A stretch of 64,000 bases of DNA from Dactylosporangium roseum (GTDB lineage: Bacteria; Actinomycetota; Actinomycetes; Mycobacteriales; Micromonosporaceae): assembly GCF_025264685.1 (NCBI RefSeq), contig NZ_CP073721.1, forward strand, positions 1,107,001 through 1,171,000, in the 5' to 3' direction. The position numbers and the translations under genes are program-made. This document shows positions 45,152-52,301 of the stretch, in pieces. The notes under the pieces were generated by a model that was given only the letters and a program-made list of their open reading frames with translations, did no database searches and was not told the DNA's origin. Positions within the stretch are counted from its first letter, which is position 1, and each line of letters begins with the position of its first letter.

Positions 45152-45382
45152 CTACTGCTCGGCCGCCTTCTTCACGCCGCCGACGGCATGGTCGACCCAG
45201 GTGCGGGACCACTCGTGGTCGATGCCGCGCAGAATGTCGGCCTTCTTCATGCCGTCGGCGTATGCCTCGCGGATGGCCTGCTTGAGTTCGTCGCTGGCCT
45301 TGGCCTTGATGTCGTCGGCGCGCTTCTGCTCGCGCCGGTACCTGGTTACGGCACGGCGGAGCTTCTGGGCGCGTTCGTCCAT
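45152..45382 (-). CDS. small helix-turn-helix protein, module 1
   Basis: 76 aa. N-terminal basic helix (RAQKLRRAVTRYRREQKRAD) followed by a putative HTH (ELKQAIREAYADGMKKADILRGI). Same layout as the small HTH genes at 50049 and 55429. The ATG is 7 nt from a possible -10 (AATCAT on the minus strand) and lacks a Shine-Dalgarno, suggesting a leaderless mRNA. It probably represses the divergent operon 45498-47796 through the palindrome at 45447-45468 (inference). Confidence 0.7.
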   Translation of the reverse strand: MDERAQKLRRAVTRYRREQKRADDIKAKASDELKQAIREAYADGMKKADILRGIDHEWSRTWVDHAVGGVKKAAEQ

Positions 45383-45389
45383 GGTCACG

Positions 45390-45418
45390 ATGATTGCACA
45401 CTCCAGTTGGCACAGCAA
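45390..45418 (-). promoter_or_regulatory. possible leaderless promoter of the module 1 HTH gene
   Basis: On the minus strand: TTGCTG, 17-nt spacer, AATCAT, then 7 nt to the ATG at 45382. The spacer includes CCAACTGGAGT, a half copy of the palindrome at 45447. Confidence 0.45.
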
Positions 45419-45434
45419 TGTGCTCCAAGTGCGG

Positions 45435-45468
45435 TTGACAGCAACAACTCCAGTTTGCAAACTGGAGT
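45435..45468 (+). promoter_or_regulatory. promoter and palindromic operator of module 1
   Basis: TTGACA (45435-45440), 17-nt spacer, CAAACT (45458-45463). The perfect 22-bp palindrome ACTCCAGTTTG/CAAACTGGAGT (45447-45468) covers the spacer and -10, an ideal site for a repressor. It drives the chain starting at 45498. Confidence 0.75.
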
Positions 45469-45497
45469 GAGCAGTCATCGAGTCGCTGAGGAGCCCC

Positions 45498-45734
45498 ATG
45501 GATCTGTCCACCGTCGACCGCCGGACCCGCGACACCCTGGCCTACCACCTGCGGCACGTCGCCGCGATGGGCGGCTGGGTCACTGCCGCCTACTTCAACC
45601 GGATCTCCGAGCACAAGCCCGTCCGTGACCTGGCGTTCACCGAGGGACTGATCGAGCGCGGCGCGCGGGGCCGCATCCCCACGTTCGAGCTCACGGACGC
45701 CGGCCGCGCGTGGCTGGCGGGACTGGACGCCTGA
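45498..45734 (+). CDS. small winged-helix-like protein
   Basis: 78 aa, first gene of the module 1 chain. HLRHVAAMGGWVTAAYFNRI, GLIERGARGRIPTFELTDAG and RAWLAGL have the look of a winged helix (second helix, wing, C-terminal helix). ATG follows GAGGAG. Function unknown. Confidence 0.7.
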   Translation: MDLSTVDRRTRDTLAYHLRHVAAMGGWVTAAYFNRISEHKPVRDLAFTEGLIERGARGRIPTFELTDAGRAWLAGLDA

Positions 45735-46012
45735 TGCCCGGCCTCAACGCCTACGTCACCACCAACGCGAATTTCCGGCTCACCGCGGACAGCCGCGTTT
45801 ACGTCATGCCCCTCGACGACGCCGACGCCCCGCTTGTCCCCGAACGGTCTCCGGTCGGCGGTGTCCTGTTCTGGCACCGCGTCAACGAGGCCTTGGCGAC
45901 GGTCGGCTGGCGGGTTGACGGGCACACCAGCCACCGCGAGGAGGACGTAACCGCGCTGGACCTGCCGTACACGCACGTCATCCATTTCCGCGCCGCGCCG
46001 AAGGGGTCGTGA
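45734..46012 (+). CDS. hypothetical protein
   Basis: 92 aa; TGATG junction with the gene before. Mixed alpha/beta, no cysteines, no membrane segment; segments VGGVLFWHRVNEALATVGW and ALDLPYTHVIHF. Family not recognised. Confidence 0.65.
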   Translation: MPGLNAYVTTNANFRLTADSRVYVMPLDDADAPLVPERSPVGGVLFWHRVNEALATVGWRVDGHTSHREEDVTALDLPYTHVIHFRAAPKGS

Positions 46013-46374
46013 TGGCCGACGTTCACCGCACCCACGCACTGAAAGCCCTCGACGAGATCGGACGCTCCGAGCCTGGCGCCCGGCTCCTGGCGACGAGGGC
46101 CGTCCGGTCGGCGACCGGCTGCGACCTCCAGACGGCGCTCGCTGCGGTCGACTGGGCCATGGCCCGGCCGCCGGCGGCCAGCCTGCCGCTGAGATCGGTC
46201 ATTGCCACTGACTTCGCTGTCTTCCTCAAGTCCGGGGTCACCTCCGAGCCCTCGATGCCATGGGTTGGGACCACGGACGTCATGTACGTCAACCTCTACG
46301 ACGACGCCGAGGTTGACGATCTGATCCGCTCCGGACGGGCCACCATCCTGCGCGTCGGGGGCGGTGCGTCATGA
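46012..46374 (+). CDS. hypothetical protein
   Basis: 120 aa; TGATG junction upstream. The N-terminal half is helical (LKALDEIGRSEPGARLLATR, TGCDLQTALAAVDWA). The C-terminal half is beta-rich (DVMYVNLYDDAEVDDLI). Family not recognised. Confidence 0.65.
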   Translation: MADVHRTHALKALDEIGRSEPGARLLATRAVRSATGCDLQTALAAVDWAMARPPAASLPLRSVIATDFAVFLKSGVTSEPSMPWVGTTDVMYVNLYDDAEVDDLIRSGRATILRVGGGAS

Positions 46375-46577
46375 CCGCCACCTACCAGATCGTCGGCGAC
46401 CACGGCCCGCAGGAATGGCCGCAGCACGAAATCGACGCCGCCGCGGTGCTGCTGATGGACGGCCATGACTGGCTGGATGTGCCCCGCGTGCTGCGTGAGC
46501 AGAACCCGGCTATGACGAATGCGATCGTGGTGACGGTTGCCGCGAAGCGCTGGATCGAACAGGGGTGCCCGGCATGA
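46371..46577 (+). CDS. hypothetical protein
   Basis: 68 aa; ATGA overlap with both neighbours. Helical: EIDAAAVLLMDGHDWLDVPR and NAIVVTVAAKRWIEQGC. Could be a small DNA- or protein-binding helix bundle; unassigned. Confidence 0.65.
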   Translation: MTATYQIVGDHGPQEWPQHEIDAAAVLLMDGHDWLDVPRVLREQNPAMTNAIVVTVAAKRWIEQGCPA

Positions 46578-46789
46578 CCCGCGACGCGGCGATCGACGCC
46601 GAGGTGGTCCGCTACGTCGACGCGGCCCGCCGCCACGACATCCACCTCGCCCACATCCGGCTCGCCACGCCGCGCAGCCTGCGCGGCCTGGCCCCGTACG
46701 ACTCCGCCCGGTTGGCCGACGACACCGCCGGTGACGCCATGTTCGGCGATGACCACACCATCCGGGCCGTTGAGCCTGTCGCAGCCTGA
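46574..46789 (+). CDS. hypothetical protein
   Basis: 71 aa from ATG 46574, chosen for its 4-nt overlap with the previous stop. Begins TRDAAIDAEVVRYVDAARRH. No recognised domain. Confidence 0.6.
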   Translation: MTRDAAIDAEVVRYVDAARRHDIHLAHIRLATPRSLRGLAPYDSARLADDTAGDAMFGDDHTIRAVEPVAA

Positions 46790-46802
46790 CGAGGAGACCG
46801 AC

Positions 46803-46985
46803 ATGCCACGGTTCGAGACGGTCCGCTCCAACGCGTACAAGCTGCTCGGCGACGCCCAGGACTGGCTGCACTCCGACGTCGACGACCCGCCGCGTGGCGA
46901 CCGCGCGGAGGCGCTGCGCCGGGCCCGGCAGCACATCGCCGCGGCGAAGGAAGCGCTCAACGAGGCAGCGCAGGGGTCGCCGTGA
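46803..46985 (+). CDS. small helical protein
   Basis: 60 aa after GAGGAG. Two helices, FETVRSNAYKLLGDAQDWL and AEALRRARQHIAAAKEALNE, suggest a helical hairpin. Unassigned. Confidence 0.6.
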   Translation: MPRFETVRSNAYKLLGDAQDWLHSDVDDPPRGDRAEALRRARQHIAAAKEALNEAAQGSP

Positions 46986-47233
46986 CCGCGACCCCACCCC
47001 CGGACGTCGAGGGCTTCCTGCGCCTCCTCGCTGCGGAGCCGACCCTGTTGCCGCCCGCCCCGGCGGACGGGATCGGCGACGCGACCCGCCGCCGCACCCA
47101 AGACGAGATCCACTCATGCCTCCGGTGCGGCCGGCGGGCGCAGGAGGCGTTCATCGCGGGGACCAGACTGGGGCCGCGGTGGCTTGACCTGTGCGCCGCG
47201 TGCGGGCACTGGCTGAGGACGTCGGCGCCGTGA
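46982..47233 (+). CDS. small zinc-ribbon-like protein
   Basis: 83 aa; GTGA overlap with the gene before. Four cysteines in CLRCGRR...DLCAACGHWL form a probable zinc site in the C-terminal half. Zinc-ribbon proteins recur through this element. Confidence 0.65.
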   Translation: MTATPPPDVEGFLRLLAAEPTLLPPAPADGIGDATRRRTQDEIHSCLRCGRRAQEAFIAGTRLGPRWLDLCAACGHWLRTSAP

Positions 47234-47796
47234 TGCGCACGGTCGCCGGGACCGGCCACCGCCCGGCGACCCGCACCAACCCGGACGGCATCACGCCCGC
47301 CCAGATGCCGTGGGTGCGGGCGAAGGCCAGAGCCGGGCTGTTGTGGCTGGCCGAGCACCACGACACCGAAGAGGTGTGGTCAGGGATGGCGTTGGGCTGG
47401 GACCTTGTGCTGGCCTCTGCCGCCGTCGATCTCGGCATCCCGCTGCGGGCCGTCATCCCGTTCGAGTCGCAGCCGGAGGTGTGGCGCGACCCTCGCGACG
47501 TCGCCGAGTGGCGCCGGCTGCGGGCCGCCGCGGAGTCGGAGATCGTGTGCGGGCCGAATCCCACGTCGAATCAGCACGCCGCCGCGCTGCTGCATGGCCG
47601 CAACGACGAACTCCTCCGCGCCGAAGGGCTGTTTGCGTGCTGGGATGCCCGGAAGCGCAGCGGCGGCACTCACTCGGCGGTGAAGAAGGCGGCGCGGCTC
47701 GAGCTGCCGGTCGTGCACCTCGACCCGGCCGCGCAGGTGGTGTGCGGACTGGGCTGCTCGTGCGTCGAGACGCTGAAGCCTTCAACCCTCTTTTAG
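47233..47796 (+). CDS. SLOG-domain (YpsA/DUF1273-like) protein
   Basis: 187 aa; TGATG junction. GTGHRPATR at the N-terminus, then VWSGMALGWDLVLASAAVDLG and LRAVIPFE match the SLOG/YpsA Rossmann-like nucleotide-binding fold. SLOG proteins can bind or make NAD- or ADP-ribose-type signals, and several occur in phages and defence loci. Last gene of the module 1 chain; it converges on the 47805 gene 8 bp away. Confidence 0.8.
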   Translation: MRTVAGTGHRPATRTNPDGITPAQMPWVRAKARAGLLWLAEHHDTEEVWSGMALGWDLVLASAAVDLGIPLRAVIPFESQPEVWRDPRDVAEWRRLRAAAESEIVCGPNPTSNQHAAALLHGRNDELLRAEGLFACWDARKRSGGTHSAVKKAARLELPVVHLDPAAQVVCGLGCSCVETLKPSTLF

Positions 47797-47804
47797 CCCG
47801 CCGG

Positions 47805-47984
47805 CTAAATCTCACGCAGCTCGCCCACGTCGATGCCGTGCTCGGCGAGCGCCGCGACGAGCGCGTTGAGGCTCGGCAGGTTCCGCCGCACACCGGGCCC
47901 GTGCAGCGTGTACCAGACGACCACGGTCCCGGTGCCGCCGACCTCGACCCGCCACTTCCCGTCGGCCGTCTCCATCGCCCCCAT
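47805..47984 (-). CDS. hypothetical short protein
   Basis: 59 aa: METADGKWRVEVGGTGTVVV and LHGPGVRRNLPSLNALVAAL, ending HGIDVGELREI. Beta strands followed by a helix. ATG 47984 or ATG 47975. Good G/C third positions support it as real despite its length. Confidence 0.6.
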   Translation of the reverse strand: MGAMETADGKWRVEVGGTGTVVVWYTLHGPGVRRNLPSLNALVAALAEHGIDVGELREI

Positions 47985-48047
47985 GGCCTGAACGTACGAC
48001 GCCCGCCGGCCCTCGTGGGGCTCGGCGGGCGAACTACACGGCTGTAG

Positions 48048-48069
48048 TTATCCACAGGGGTTATCCACA
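48048..48069 (+). promoter_or_regulatory. two exact DnaA boxes inside the mobile element
   Basis: TTATCCACA at 48048-48056 and 48061-48069, same orientation, 13 bp apart, between two minus-strand genes. They might mark a replication origin of the excised element or recruit host DnaA; only two boxes are present, so this is uncertain. Confidence 0.45.
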
Positions 48070-48090
48070 AGGCTGGAAGATGCTGGAACC

Positions 48091-48324
48091 TCAGTCGATC
48101 AGGAGCCGCTCCAGCTCGGCACCGGTGGCTGCCTCTAGGTGCCGGATCTTCTCGTCGCGCAGGTGGCTGAGCACGAACGCCTTCAGGTGCTCGAACGGCA
48201 CCTCGACCCGTTCGACGCGGCCGGGCGTGTGCACCGATATGGTGACGTCGCCACTGCCATCGGCGTTGGCGTGGAACCGCGTCTCGACGCCGTCCCCGGT
48301 GGTGTAGCTGGTGGTGTGCGACAT
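48091..48324 (-). CDS. hypothetical protein
   Basis: 77 aa. MSHTTSYTTGDGVETRFHAN then HTPGRVERVEVPFEHLKAFV and LRDEKIRHLEAATGAELERLL. ATG 48324 follows AGGAAGG. A beta hairpin plus C-terminal helix is likely. Unassigned. Confidence 0.6.
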   Translation of the reverse strand: MSHTTSYTTGDGVETRFHANADGSGDVTISVHTPGRVERVEVPFEHLKAFVLSHLRDEKIRHLEAATGAELERLLID

Positions 48325-48339
48325 GCTGACCATCCTTCC

Positions 48340-48663
48340 TCAGGTGGCGTCGCTCGGGTCCGCGAGCCGCTCCGACCACCGCCATCCAGGCTCACTCCGT
48401 ACCTGCTGCTCGTGGCTGACGCACAGCCGGGTGTACGACGTGGCCGGCTCGAACACGCCCTCGGCGAGCATGCCGACCCGGTAGTTGTCGAGGCACACGT
48501 AGTGCGCGGCCAGCTCGGGGCAGCGCGGCGCCGTCGACGACCATTGCTCGGCGAGCACGACGCTGCACAGGCGGTTGTCGGGGCGGCTCGCGGTGAGTAG
48601 CTGCCGGGCGGCGACCCGCAGGCGCTCGACGTCGGCGGCCTGGTTCGCGGCGGTGTAGTCCAT
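48340..48663 (-). CDS. hypothetical protein
   Basis: 107 aa starting MDYTAANQAADVERLRVAAR. Three Cys (NRLCSVV, APRCPEL, HYVCLDN) and a fourth in YTRLCVSHEQQ could bind metal. Start has AAGGAG upstream. Unassigned. Confidence 0.6.
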   Translation of the reverse strand: MDYTAANQAADVERLRVAARQLLTASRPDNRLCSVVLAEQWSSTAPRCPELAAHYVCLDNYRVGMLAEGVFEPATSYTRLCVSHEQQVRSEPGWRWSERLADPSDAT

Positions 48664-48674
48664 GGCGGGCTCCT

Positions 48675-48854
48675 TCAGGCGGGGATCTCGGCCGCGAGTC
48701 CGGCCCATGCGGTGAGGTAGAGGGGGTCGCCGCCGAACCAGGGGTCGGCTTGCGGCGCGCGAGGGGCGGGGCGGTACGGGTCGGTGATGCTCGCGCGGAT
48801 CGCGACGAGCACGTCGGCGGCGGGGTAGTGGCGCAGCATCGGGCTGAAGTTCAT
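48675..48854 (-). CDS. hypothetical short protein
   Basis: 59 aa: MNFSPMLRHYPAADVLVAIR...DPWFGGDPLYLTAWAGLAAEIPA. Fills the gap between its neighbours with 11 bp on each side and strong G/C third positions. Unassigned. Confidence 0.55.
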   Translation of the reverse strand: MNFSPMLRHYPAADVLVAIRASITDPYRPAPRAPQADPWFGGDPLYLTAWAGLAAEIPA

Positions 48855-48865
48855 CGGGGTGCTCC

Positions 48866-49339
48866 TCAGGCGGCTTTGGTGCGCGGGTAGACGGCGTACG
48901 TGTCGTCGGCGTACCGGACGCCGATCGTGGTGAGCGTCCGGTCGACGCGGTGCACAACGATCGGGCGGCCGGTCCGCGGGTGCGCGACGGTCGCGCCGAT
49001 CTCCGTGGCGGGGGCGGTGTCGACGTGGACGGCGCGCCGGGTGAAGTCAACGCCGCCGGGCCGGAACCCGACGCAGTTGACCTCGGCGTAGTTGCCGGTC
49101 CACGTGTGGATGGCGCCGGCGAGGATGTGCAGGACCGCGGCGGGCTCGTCGCTCATGGCGCCGTGCGGGTTGGAGACGGCGACGGCCAGGCAGGCGCCGT
49201 GGTTGAGGCACGCGGCGATGTCCTCGACGAGGACGACCTTGGGGAGCTTCACCGGCGTCTGGCGCTGCAGGTCGGCGTCCATCTCCAGCAGGTCGAGGGT
49301 GCGGATCCGGTCGGCGGTGTTGGTGACGGTGCGGCGCAT
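48866..49339 (-). CDS. hypothetical protein
   Basis: 157 aa. Beta-rich segments (VKLPKVVLVEDIAACLNHGA, LAVAVSNPHGAM, HILAGAIHTWTGNYAEVNCV, PIVVHRVDRTLTTIGVRYAD). Unassigned element protein. Confidence 0.65.
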   Translation of the reverse strand: MRRTVTNTADRIRTLDLLEMDADLQRQTPVKLPKVVLVEDIAACLNHGACLAVAVSNPHGAMSDEPAAVLHILAGAIHTWTGNYAEVNCVGFRPGGVDFTRRAVHVDTAPATEIGATVAHPRTGRPIVVHRVDRTLTTIGVRYADDTYAVYPRTKAA

Positions 49340-49348
49340 GGGGGCTCC

Positions 49349-49939
49349 TCAGGCGGCGACGTTGATGGTCAGGGCGGTGGCGAGCCGGGCGGCGTGCTCG
49401 GCCACCTCGCGCTCGGCGGCGGTGAGCTGGTTGAGGCGGGTGCGGCCGGGGCCGGTGATGGTGCCGCCGGTGACGACGCGGCGGGCGTCTCGGCGGCCGG
49501 TCTGGTAGGTGAGGGCCAGGTAGCCGCGCTTCGCGAGGGCGGTGAGAACCTTGACGGACGCCTGGCCGGCCTTGCCGCCGCGCTCGACCCGGCCGTACAT
49601 CTCGGCCACGGCCAGCGCCGTATGGCCCGGGTCGGAGACCTTGGTCTGGCGGCCCTTCGCGACGGGCGCGAGGCGCTGCGCGGGGATGGCGGGCGCGGCC
49701 GGGGTCGGCTCGGGCGCGGGGCTGGCCGGGTACTGCTCGAGCAGGGCGGCCCAGACGCGGCGCGCGTCGACCTCGAAGGTGTGGGTGGAGCACAGCTCCG
49801 GGGCGATGAAGTCGTTGCGGCGGGCCTCGATGCGGAAGCCGGCGACGGGGTGGGGACGGACGGCCAGAACGACGTCGCCGTTGGTGTGGACCAGGCCCTC
49901 GGCGGGGATGGTGAGCGGGGCGGTCGCCGTGTGCGTCAT
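49349..49939 (-). CDS. hypothetical protein, first gene of the module 2 left chain
   Basis: 196 aa. N-terminal beta-rich part (LAVRPHPVAGFRIEARRNDF, THTFEVDARRVWAALLEQY), Ala/Pro-rich spacer, and C-terminal winged-helix-like part (VKVLTALAKRGYLAL, RLNQLTAAEREVAEHAARL). ATG 49939 lies 7 nt after a -10 and has no Shine-Dalgarno, so the mRNA is probably leaderless. Confidence 0.7.
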   Translation of the reverse strand: MTHTATAPLTIPAEGLVHTNGDVVLAVRPHPVAGFRIEARRNDFIAPELCSTHTFEVDARRVWAALLEQYPASPAPEPTPAAPAIPAQRLAPVAKGRQTKVSDPGHTALAVAEMYGRVERGGKAGQASVKVLTALAKRGYLALTYQTGRRDARRVVTGGTITGPGRTRLNQLTAAEREVAEHAARLATALTINVAA

Positions 49940-49975
49940 GTAAAGCAGTATGCAAACTGCTTTACAAGATCACAA
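49939..49975 (-). promoter_or_regulatory. leaderless promoter and operator of the 49349-49939 gene
   Basis: Minus strand TTGTGA (49970-49975), 17-nt spacer, CATACT (49947-49952), then 7 nt to the ATG. The inverted repeat TGTAAAGCAGT-ATGCAA-ACTGCTTTACA (49939-49966) covers the -10 and start. Confidence 0.75.
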
Positions 49976-49996
49976 GAGTCTACGGTCGTCCAAACG

Positions 49997-50041
49997 TGTA
50001 AAGTCGTTTGCATAGACGATCGCATTTCAGCGTGGGATACT
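49997..50041 (+). promoter_or_regulatory. leaderless promoter and second operator copy of module 2
   Basis: TAGACG (50013-50018), 17-nt spacer, GATACT (50036-50041), then exactly 7 nt to ATG 50049. TGTAAAGTCGTTTGCATAGACG (49997-50018) is a diverged copy of the palindrome at 49939-49966, so one protein may control both directions. Confidence 0.7.
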
Positions 50042-50048
50042 CGCGCAC

Positions 50049-50279
50049 ATGGAGTATGACCTGACCCGTCTCACCAGGCTCGGCAAGCGACGAGCCAAAC
50101 TGCTTGCCGACACCAAGGAGAACCTCAAAGAGATCCAGGACGAAATCCCCGTAGCCCGACGTGCTGGAGTCACCCAGGAGAAGATCGCCGCTGCTACCGG
50201 GCTAAGTCGAGTAACAGTTGCAAAGTACGATCCGGTCTCCGGAAACGACTCCGACAAACGGGGGGCGGCAGCGCCATGA
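50049..50279 (+). CDS. small helix-turn-helix protein, module 2
   Basis: 76 aa. Basic N-terminal helix (LGKRRAKLLADTKENLKEIQ), then RRAGVTQEKIAAATGLSRVTV (a clear HTH) and a short tail. ATGA overlap with the next gene. Likely the repressor acting at the two operators upstream; leaderless start. Confidence 0.8.
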   Translation: MEYDLTRLTRLGKRRAKLLADTKENLKEIQDEIPVARRAGVTQEKIAAATGLSRVTVAKYDPVSGNDSDKRGAAAP

Positions 50280-50491
50280 TCCAGGTTCACATCGCGCCGA
50301 AGACGGCCCCCGAGGCGCCCTTCCACGACTACATCGGCGAGTCAGGTGACGTCCCCCGGGTCGGTGACACGATCAGCATCAACCGCGACGACTACAAGGT
50401 CACGGACGTCATATGGTCGTTCGCTCCGGGAGGGTTTCAGGCGCCACCAACGCGGGTCACCGTCGTTGTGGAACGATCGCCGGTGGACTAG
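50276..50491 (+). CDS. hypothetical protein
   Basis: 71 aa, beta-rich (MIQVHIAPKT, VGDTISINRDDYKVTDVIW, TRVTVVVERSP). Coupled to the HTH gene by ATGA. Its 3' end overlaps the convergent XRE gene by 35 bp. Confidence 0.65.
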   Translation: MIQVHIAPKTAPEAPFHDYIGESGDVPRVGDTISINRDDYKVTDVIWSFAPGGFQAPPTRVTVVVERSPVD

Positions 50492-50846
50492 ATTCCGCCA
50501 CCCACCGCACCGTCATGCCCACCGACGCCAGCGCGCCCCCGACGAACTGGTGGGTGCTCGGCGGGTCGGCGGGCAGCAGCGGCAGCGTGACCACTGTCCC
50601 GCCTGGCTCGTCGGCGAGCAGCGCTGGGGAGAACAGCTCGCCCGGGTCGACCCGCATCGCGGCCGCGGCCCCGGCGAGCACATGCAGCGGTATCCGCTGC
50701 CGGCCGGCCTCGACGTTCGCCACCGACGACCGGGTGAGACCCGCGGCCGCGGCCAACTGCGCCTGCGTCAGCCCGGCCGAACGCCGGGCACGGTTGATCC
50801 GCTGCCCGGCATCGGCGTAGAACCGGTCGATCTGGTCCTCGGTCAC
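50457..50846 (-). CDS. XRE-family helix-turn-helix protein
   Basis: 129 aa. QRINRARRSAGLTQAQLAAA and GLTRSSVANVEAGRQRIPLH form a Cro/C1-type HTH (about 12-70); the C-terminal part is unassigned. GTG 50846 overlaps the stop of the gene upstream (GTGA). Last gene of the long module 3 chain, an unusual place for a regulator. Confidence 0.85.
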   Translation of the reverse strand: MTEDQIDRFYADAGQRINRARRSAGLTQAQLAAAAGLTRSSVANVEAGRQRIPLHVLAGAAAAMRVDPGELFSPALLADEPGGTVVTLPLLPADPPSTHQFVGGALASVGMTVRWVAESSPPAIVPQRR

Positions 50847-51025
50847 GCCGGCCGCCTCTCGTCCTCGACAACCTTCAGCACGATCCGCCCCTCGCGGTTC
50901 TCGCGCAGCTCGCACTCCACGTCCCGGTCGGTGCAGCGGCTGACGCCCCGGGCATGCTTCGGCGGCCGGCACTCGCAGGTCAACGGCAGCTCGTCGCCGA
51001 CACGGCGTGGGTCAACCGTCGACAT
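50843..51025 (-). CDS. small cysteine-containing protein
   Basis: 60 aa. Cys residues in LTCECRPPKHARGVSRC and DVECELRENREGRIVLKVVE suggest metal binding or a knuckle fold. Overlaps the previous gene by 14 bp. Unassigned. Confidence 0.6.
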   Translation of the reverse strand: MSTVDPRRVGDELPLTCECRPPKHARGVSRCTDRDVECELRENREGRIVLKVVEDERRPA

Positions 51026-51305
51026 TGGGCGCCTCTCGAATCATCTGCGCCTGAATCTCGGCCGTCATCGGCCCGTACTGGGCCCGCCGCACCGGCTCGT
51101 CGCAGCCCTCGCCGGCCGCCAGGACGTGCACCTTCGCCCGGATCGTGAACGCGCACCCGTCACTGCTCGACGGCTCGTCATGCACGCACAGCGTCGCACC
51201 GACCGGCATAACCGCCGCAAGCTCGTCGAGGCGCTCACGGTGCCGGCGGGCCGCCTCACCGACGACGCGGGCCAGCTCGCGCTGGTAGGCGTCCGGCCCG
51301 GTCAC
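51012..51305 (-). CDS. hypothetical protein
   Basis: 97 aa. Helix ELARVVGEAARRHRERLDEL then beta-rich ATLCVHDEPSSSDGCAFTIR. GTG start in a GTGA junction. Unassigned. Confidence 0.6.
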   Translation of the reverse strand: MTGPDAYQRELARVVGEAARRHRERLDELAAVMPVGATLCVHDEPSSSDGCAFTIRAKVHVLAAGEGCDEPVRRAQYGPMTAEIQAQMIREAPNVDG

Positions 51306-51571
51306 AACCCACCCGGCTCAACGATCCACGATTCGGCAGCCCAGTCGGCTTCCTCGCCGAACTCCAGCCACACCTCGACCTGCTTGCCGGTCTCGTCGGC
51401 CTGGCGCTGCGCAGCGGTGAACGCGGCATCCCGGTCCGGGTATGCCCGGCCGTCCAGCTTCCACGACTCGGTGAGCTGCGCTGCCGCGTACTGCTCAGGT
51501 GTCACCCCGCACTCGCGGAGAAGCCGGATCGCATCACGGACGGCAGGGTTCGCCAGAGGACTGTCGCTCAT
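51302..51571 (-). CDS. hypothetical protein
   Basis: 89 aa from MSDSPLANPAVRDAIRLLRE, chosen for its ATGA overlap with the gene upstream. Contains KLDGRAYPDRDAAFTAAQRQ and a Trp/Glu-rich end (WLEFGEEADWAAESWIV). Unassigned. Confidence 0.6.
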   Translation of the reverse strand: MSDSPLANPAVRDAIRLLRECGVTPEQYAAAQLTESWKLDGRAYPDRDAAFTAAQRQADETGKQVEVWLEFGEEADWAAESWIVEPGGL

Positions 51572-52050
51572 GCCTCCCACCATCGCAGATCCTCCCGGGA
51601 CGCCTCGTGCGTCAGCCCCGGATCGTCGGCCTCGGTGCGCGCCCAGTCCCGCTCGACCGCGTCAGCCGCCGCCGTCCGCTCCTCGGTGGTCATCTTCTTG
51701 GTCAGCCACCGCCAGTCACCGTGCAGCCACACCGACGCCCAGGCCCCGTCCTCGACCCGCCGCACCTCATCCGGGTCGACGTCCATCGCGGCCATCGCCC
51801 GGGCGATGCGGTCCAGATCGGTGCCGAGGTGGCTCATCGCGCCGGCGAACCGGCGGACCAGCCCGGTCGCGGCAGCATTCAATGTGGCGCGTTCCGTCGT
51901 CAGCTCGCCGATCGGCGCGATCCCATACCCGTGGCTGGTCAGCGCGTCGTGCAGCGCCTGCCCGGCCTCGGCCGCAACCGCGTCCTCGGCGTACTCCTCG
52001 AACGTCTCGGCCAGGACCGCGGCGAGGAACGTCGGGCCGGCCCCGGTCAC
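51568..52050 (-). CDS. hypothetical protein
   Basis: 160 aa. Helical, with ETFEEYAEDAVAAEAGQALH, LTTERATLNAAATGLVRRFA and GDWRWLTKKMTTEERTAAAD. In an overlapping GTGA/ATGA chain. Unassigned. Confidence 0.65.
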   Translation of the reverse strand: MTGAGPTFLAAVLAETFEEYAEDAVAAEAGQALHDALTSHGYGIAPIGELTTERATLNAAATGLVRRFAGAMSHLGTDLDRIARAMAAMDVDPDEVRRVEDGAWASVWLHGDWRWLTKKMTTEERTAAADAVERDWARTEADDPGLTHEASREDLRWWEA

Positions 52051-52301
52051 GCCGGCACCACCCAGACCTTGAACACGCCGTCATCGTCCGGCAGTTCCAC
52101 CGAACCGGGATAGCTGTACGCGAATCGGTACCCGACCTTGGCCAGCGCCTCGGTCAGCTTCTCCTCGGCGGTAGGCTCCTGAGGGGGCACACCTGCCGGG
52201 ATGTCGATGGTGACGCCGTCGACGGTGAGCGTGCCACCGGCGAGCAGGTTTCCCGGCAGCACTGGATGGTGGCCTCGGACGTACGCGGCGGTGACATTCA
52301 C
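52047..52301 (-). CDS. hypothetical protein
   Basis: 84 aa from GTG 52301 (GTGA junction). Beta-rich: LLAGGTLTVDGVTIDIPAGV, EEKLTEALAKVGYRFAYSY, GVFKVWVV. Unassigned. Confidence 0.6.
   Translation of the reverse strand: MNVTAAYVRGHHPVLPGNLLAGGTLTVDGVTIDIPAGVPPQEPTAEEKLTEALAKVGYRFAYSYPGSVELPDDDGVFKVWVVPA

Noticed and set aside
45152..47796. Classical toxin-antitoxin pairs among the small genes
   Set aside because: No recognised toxin fold (PIN, RelE, MazF, Doc, HipA) was seen; small overlapping genes alone are not enough evidence.
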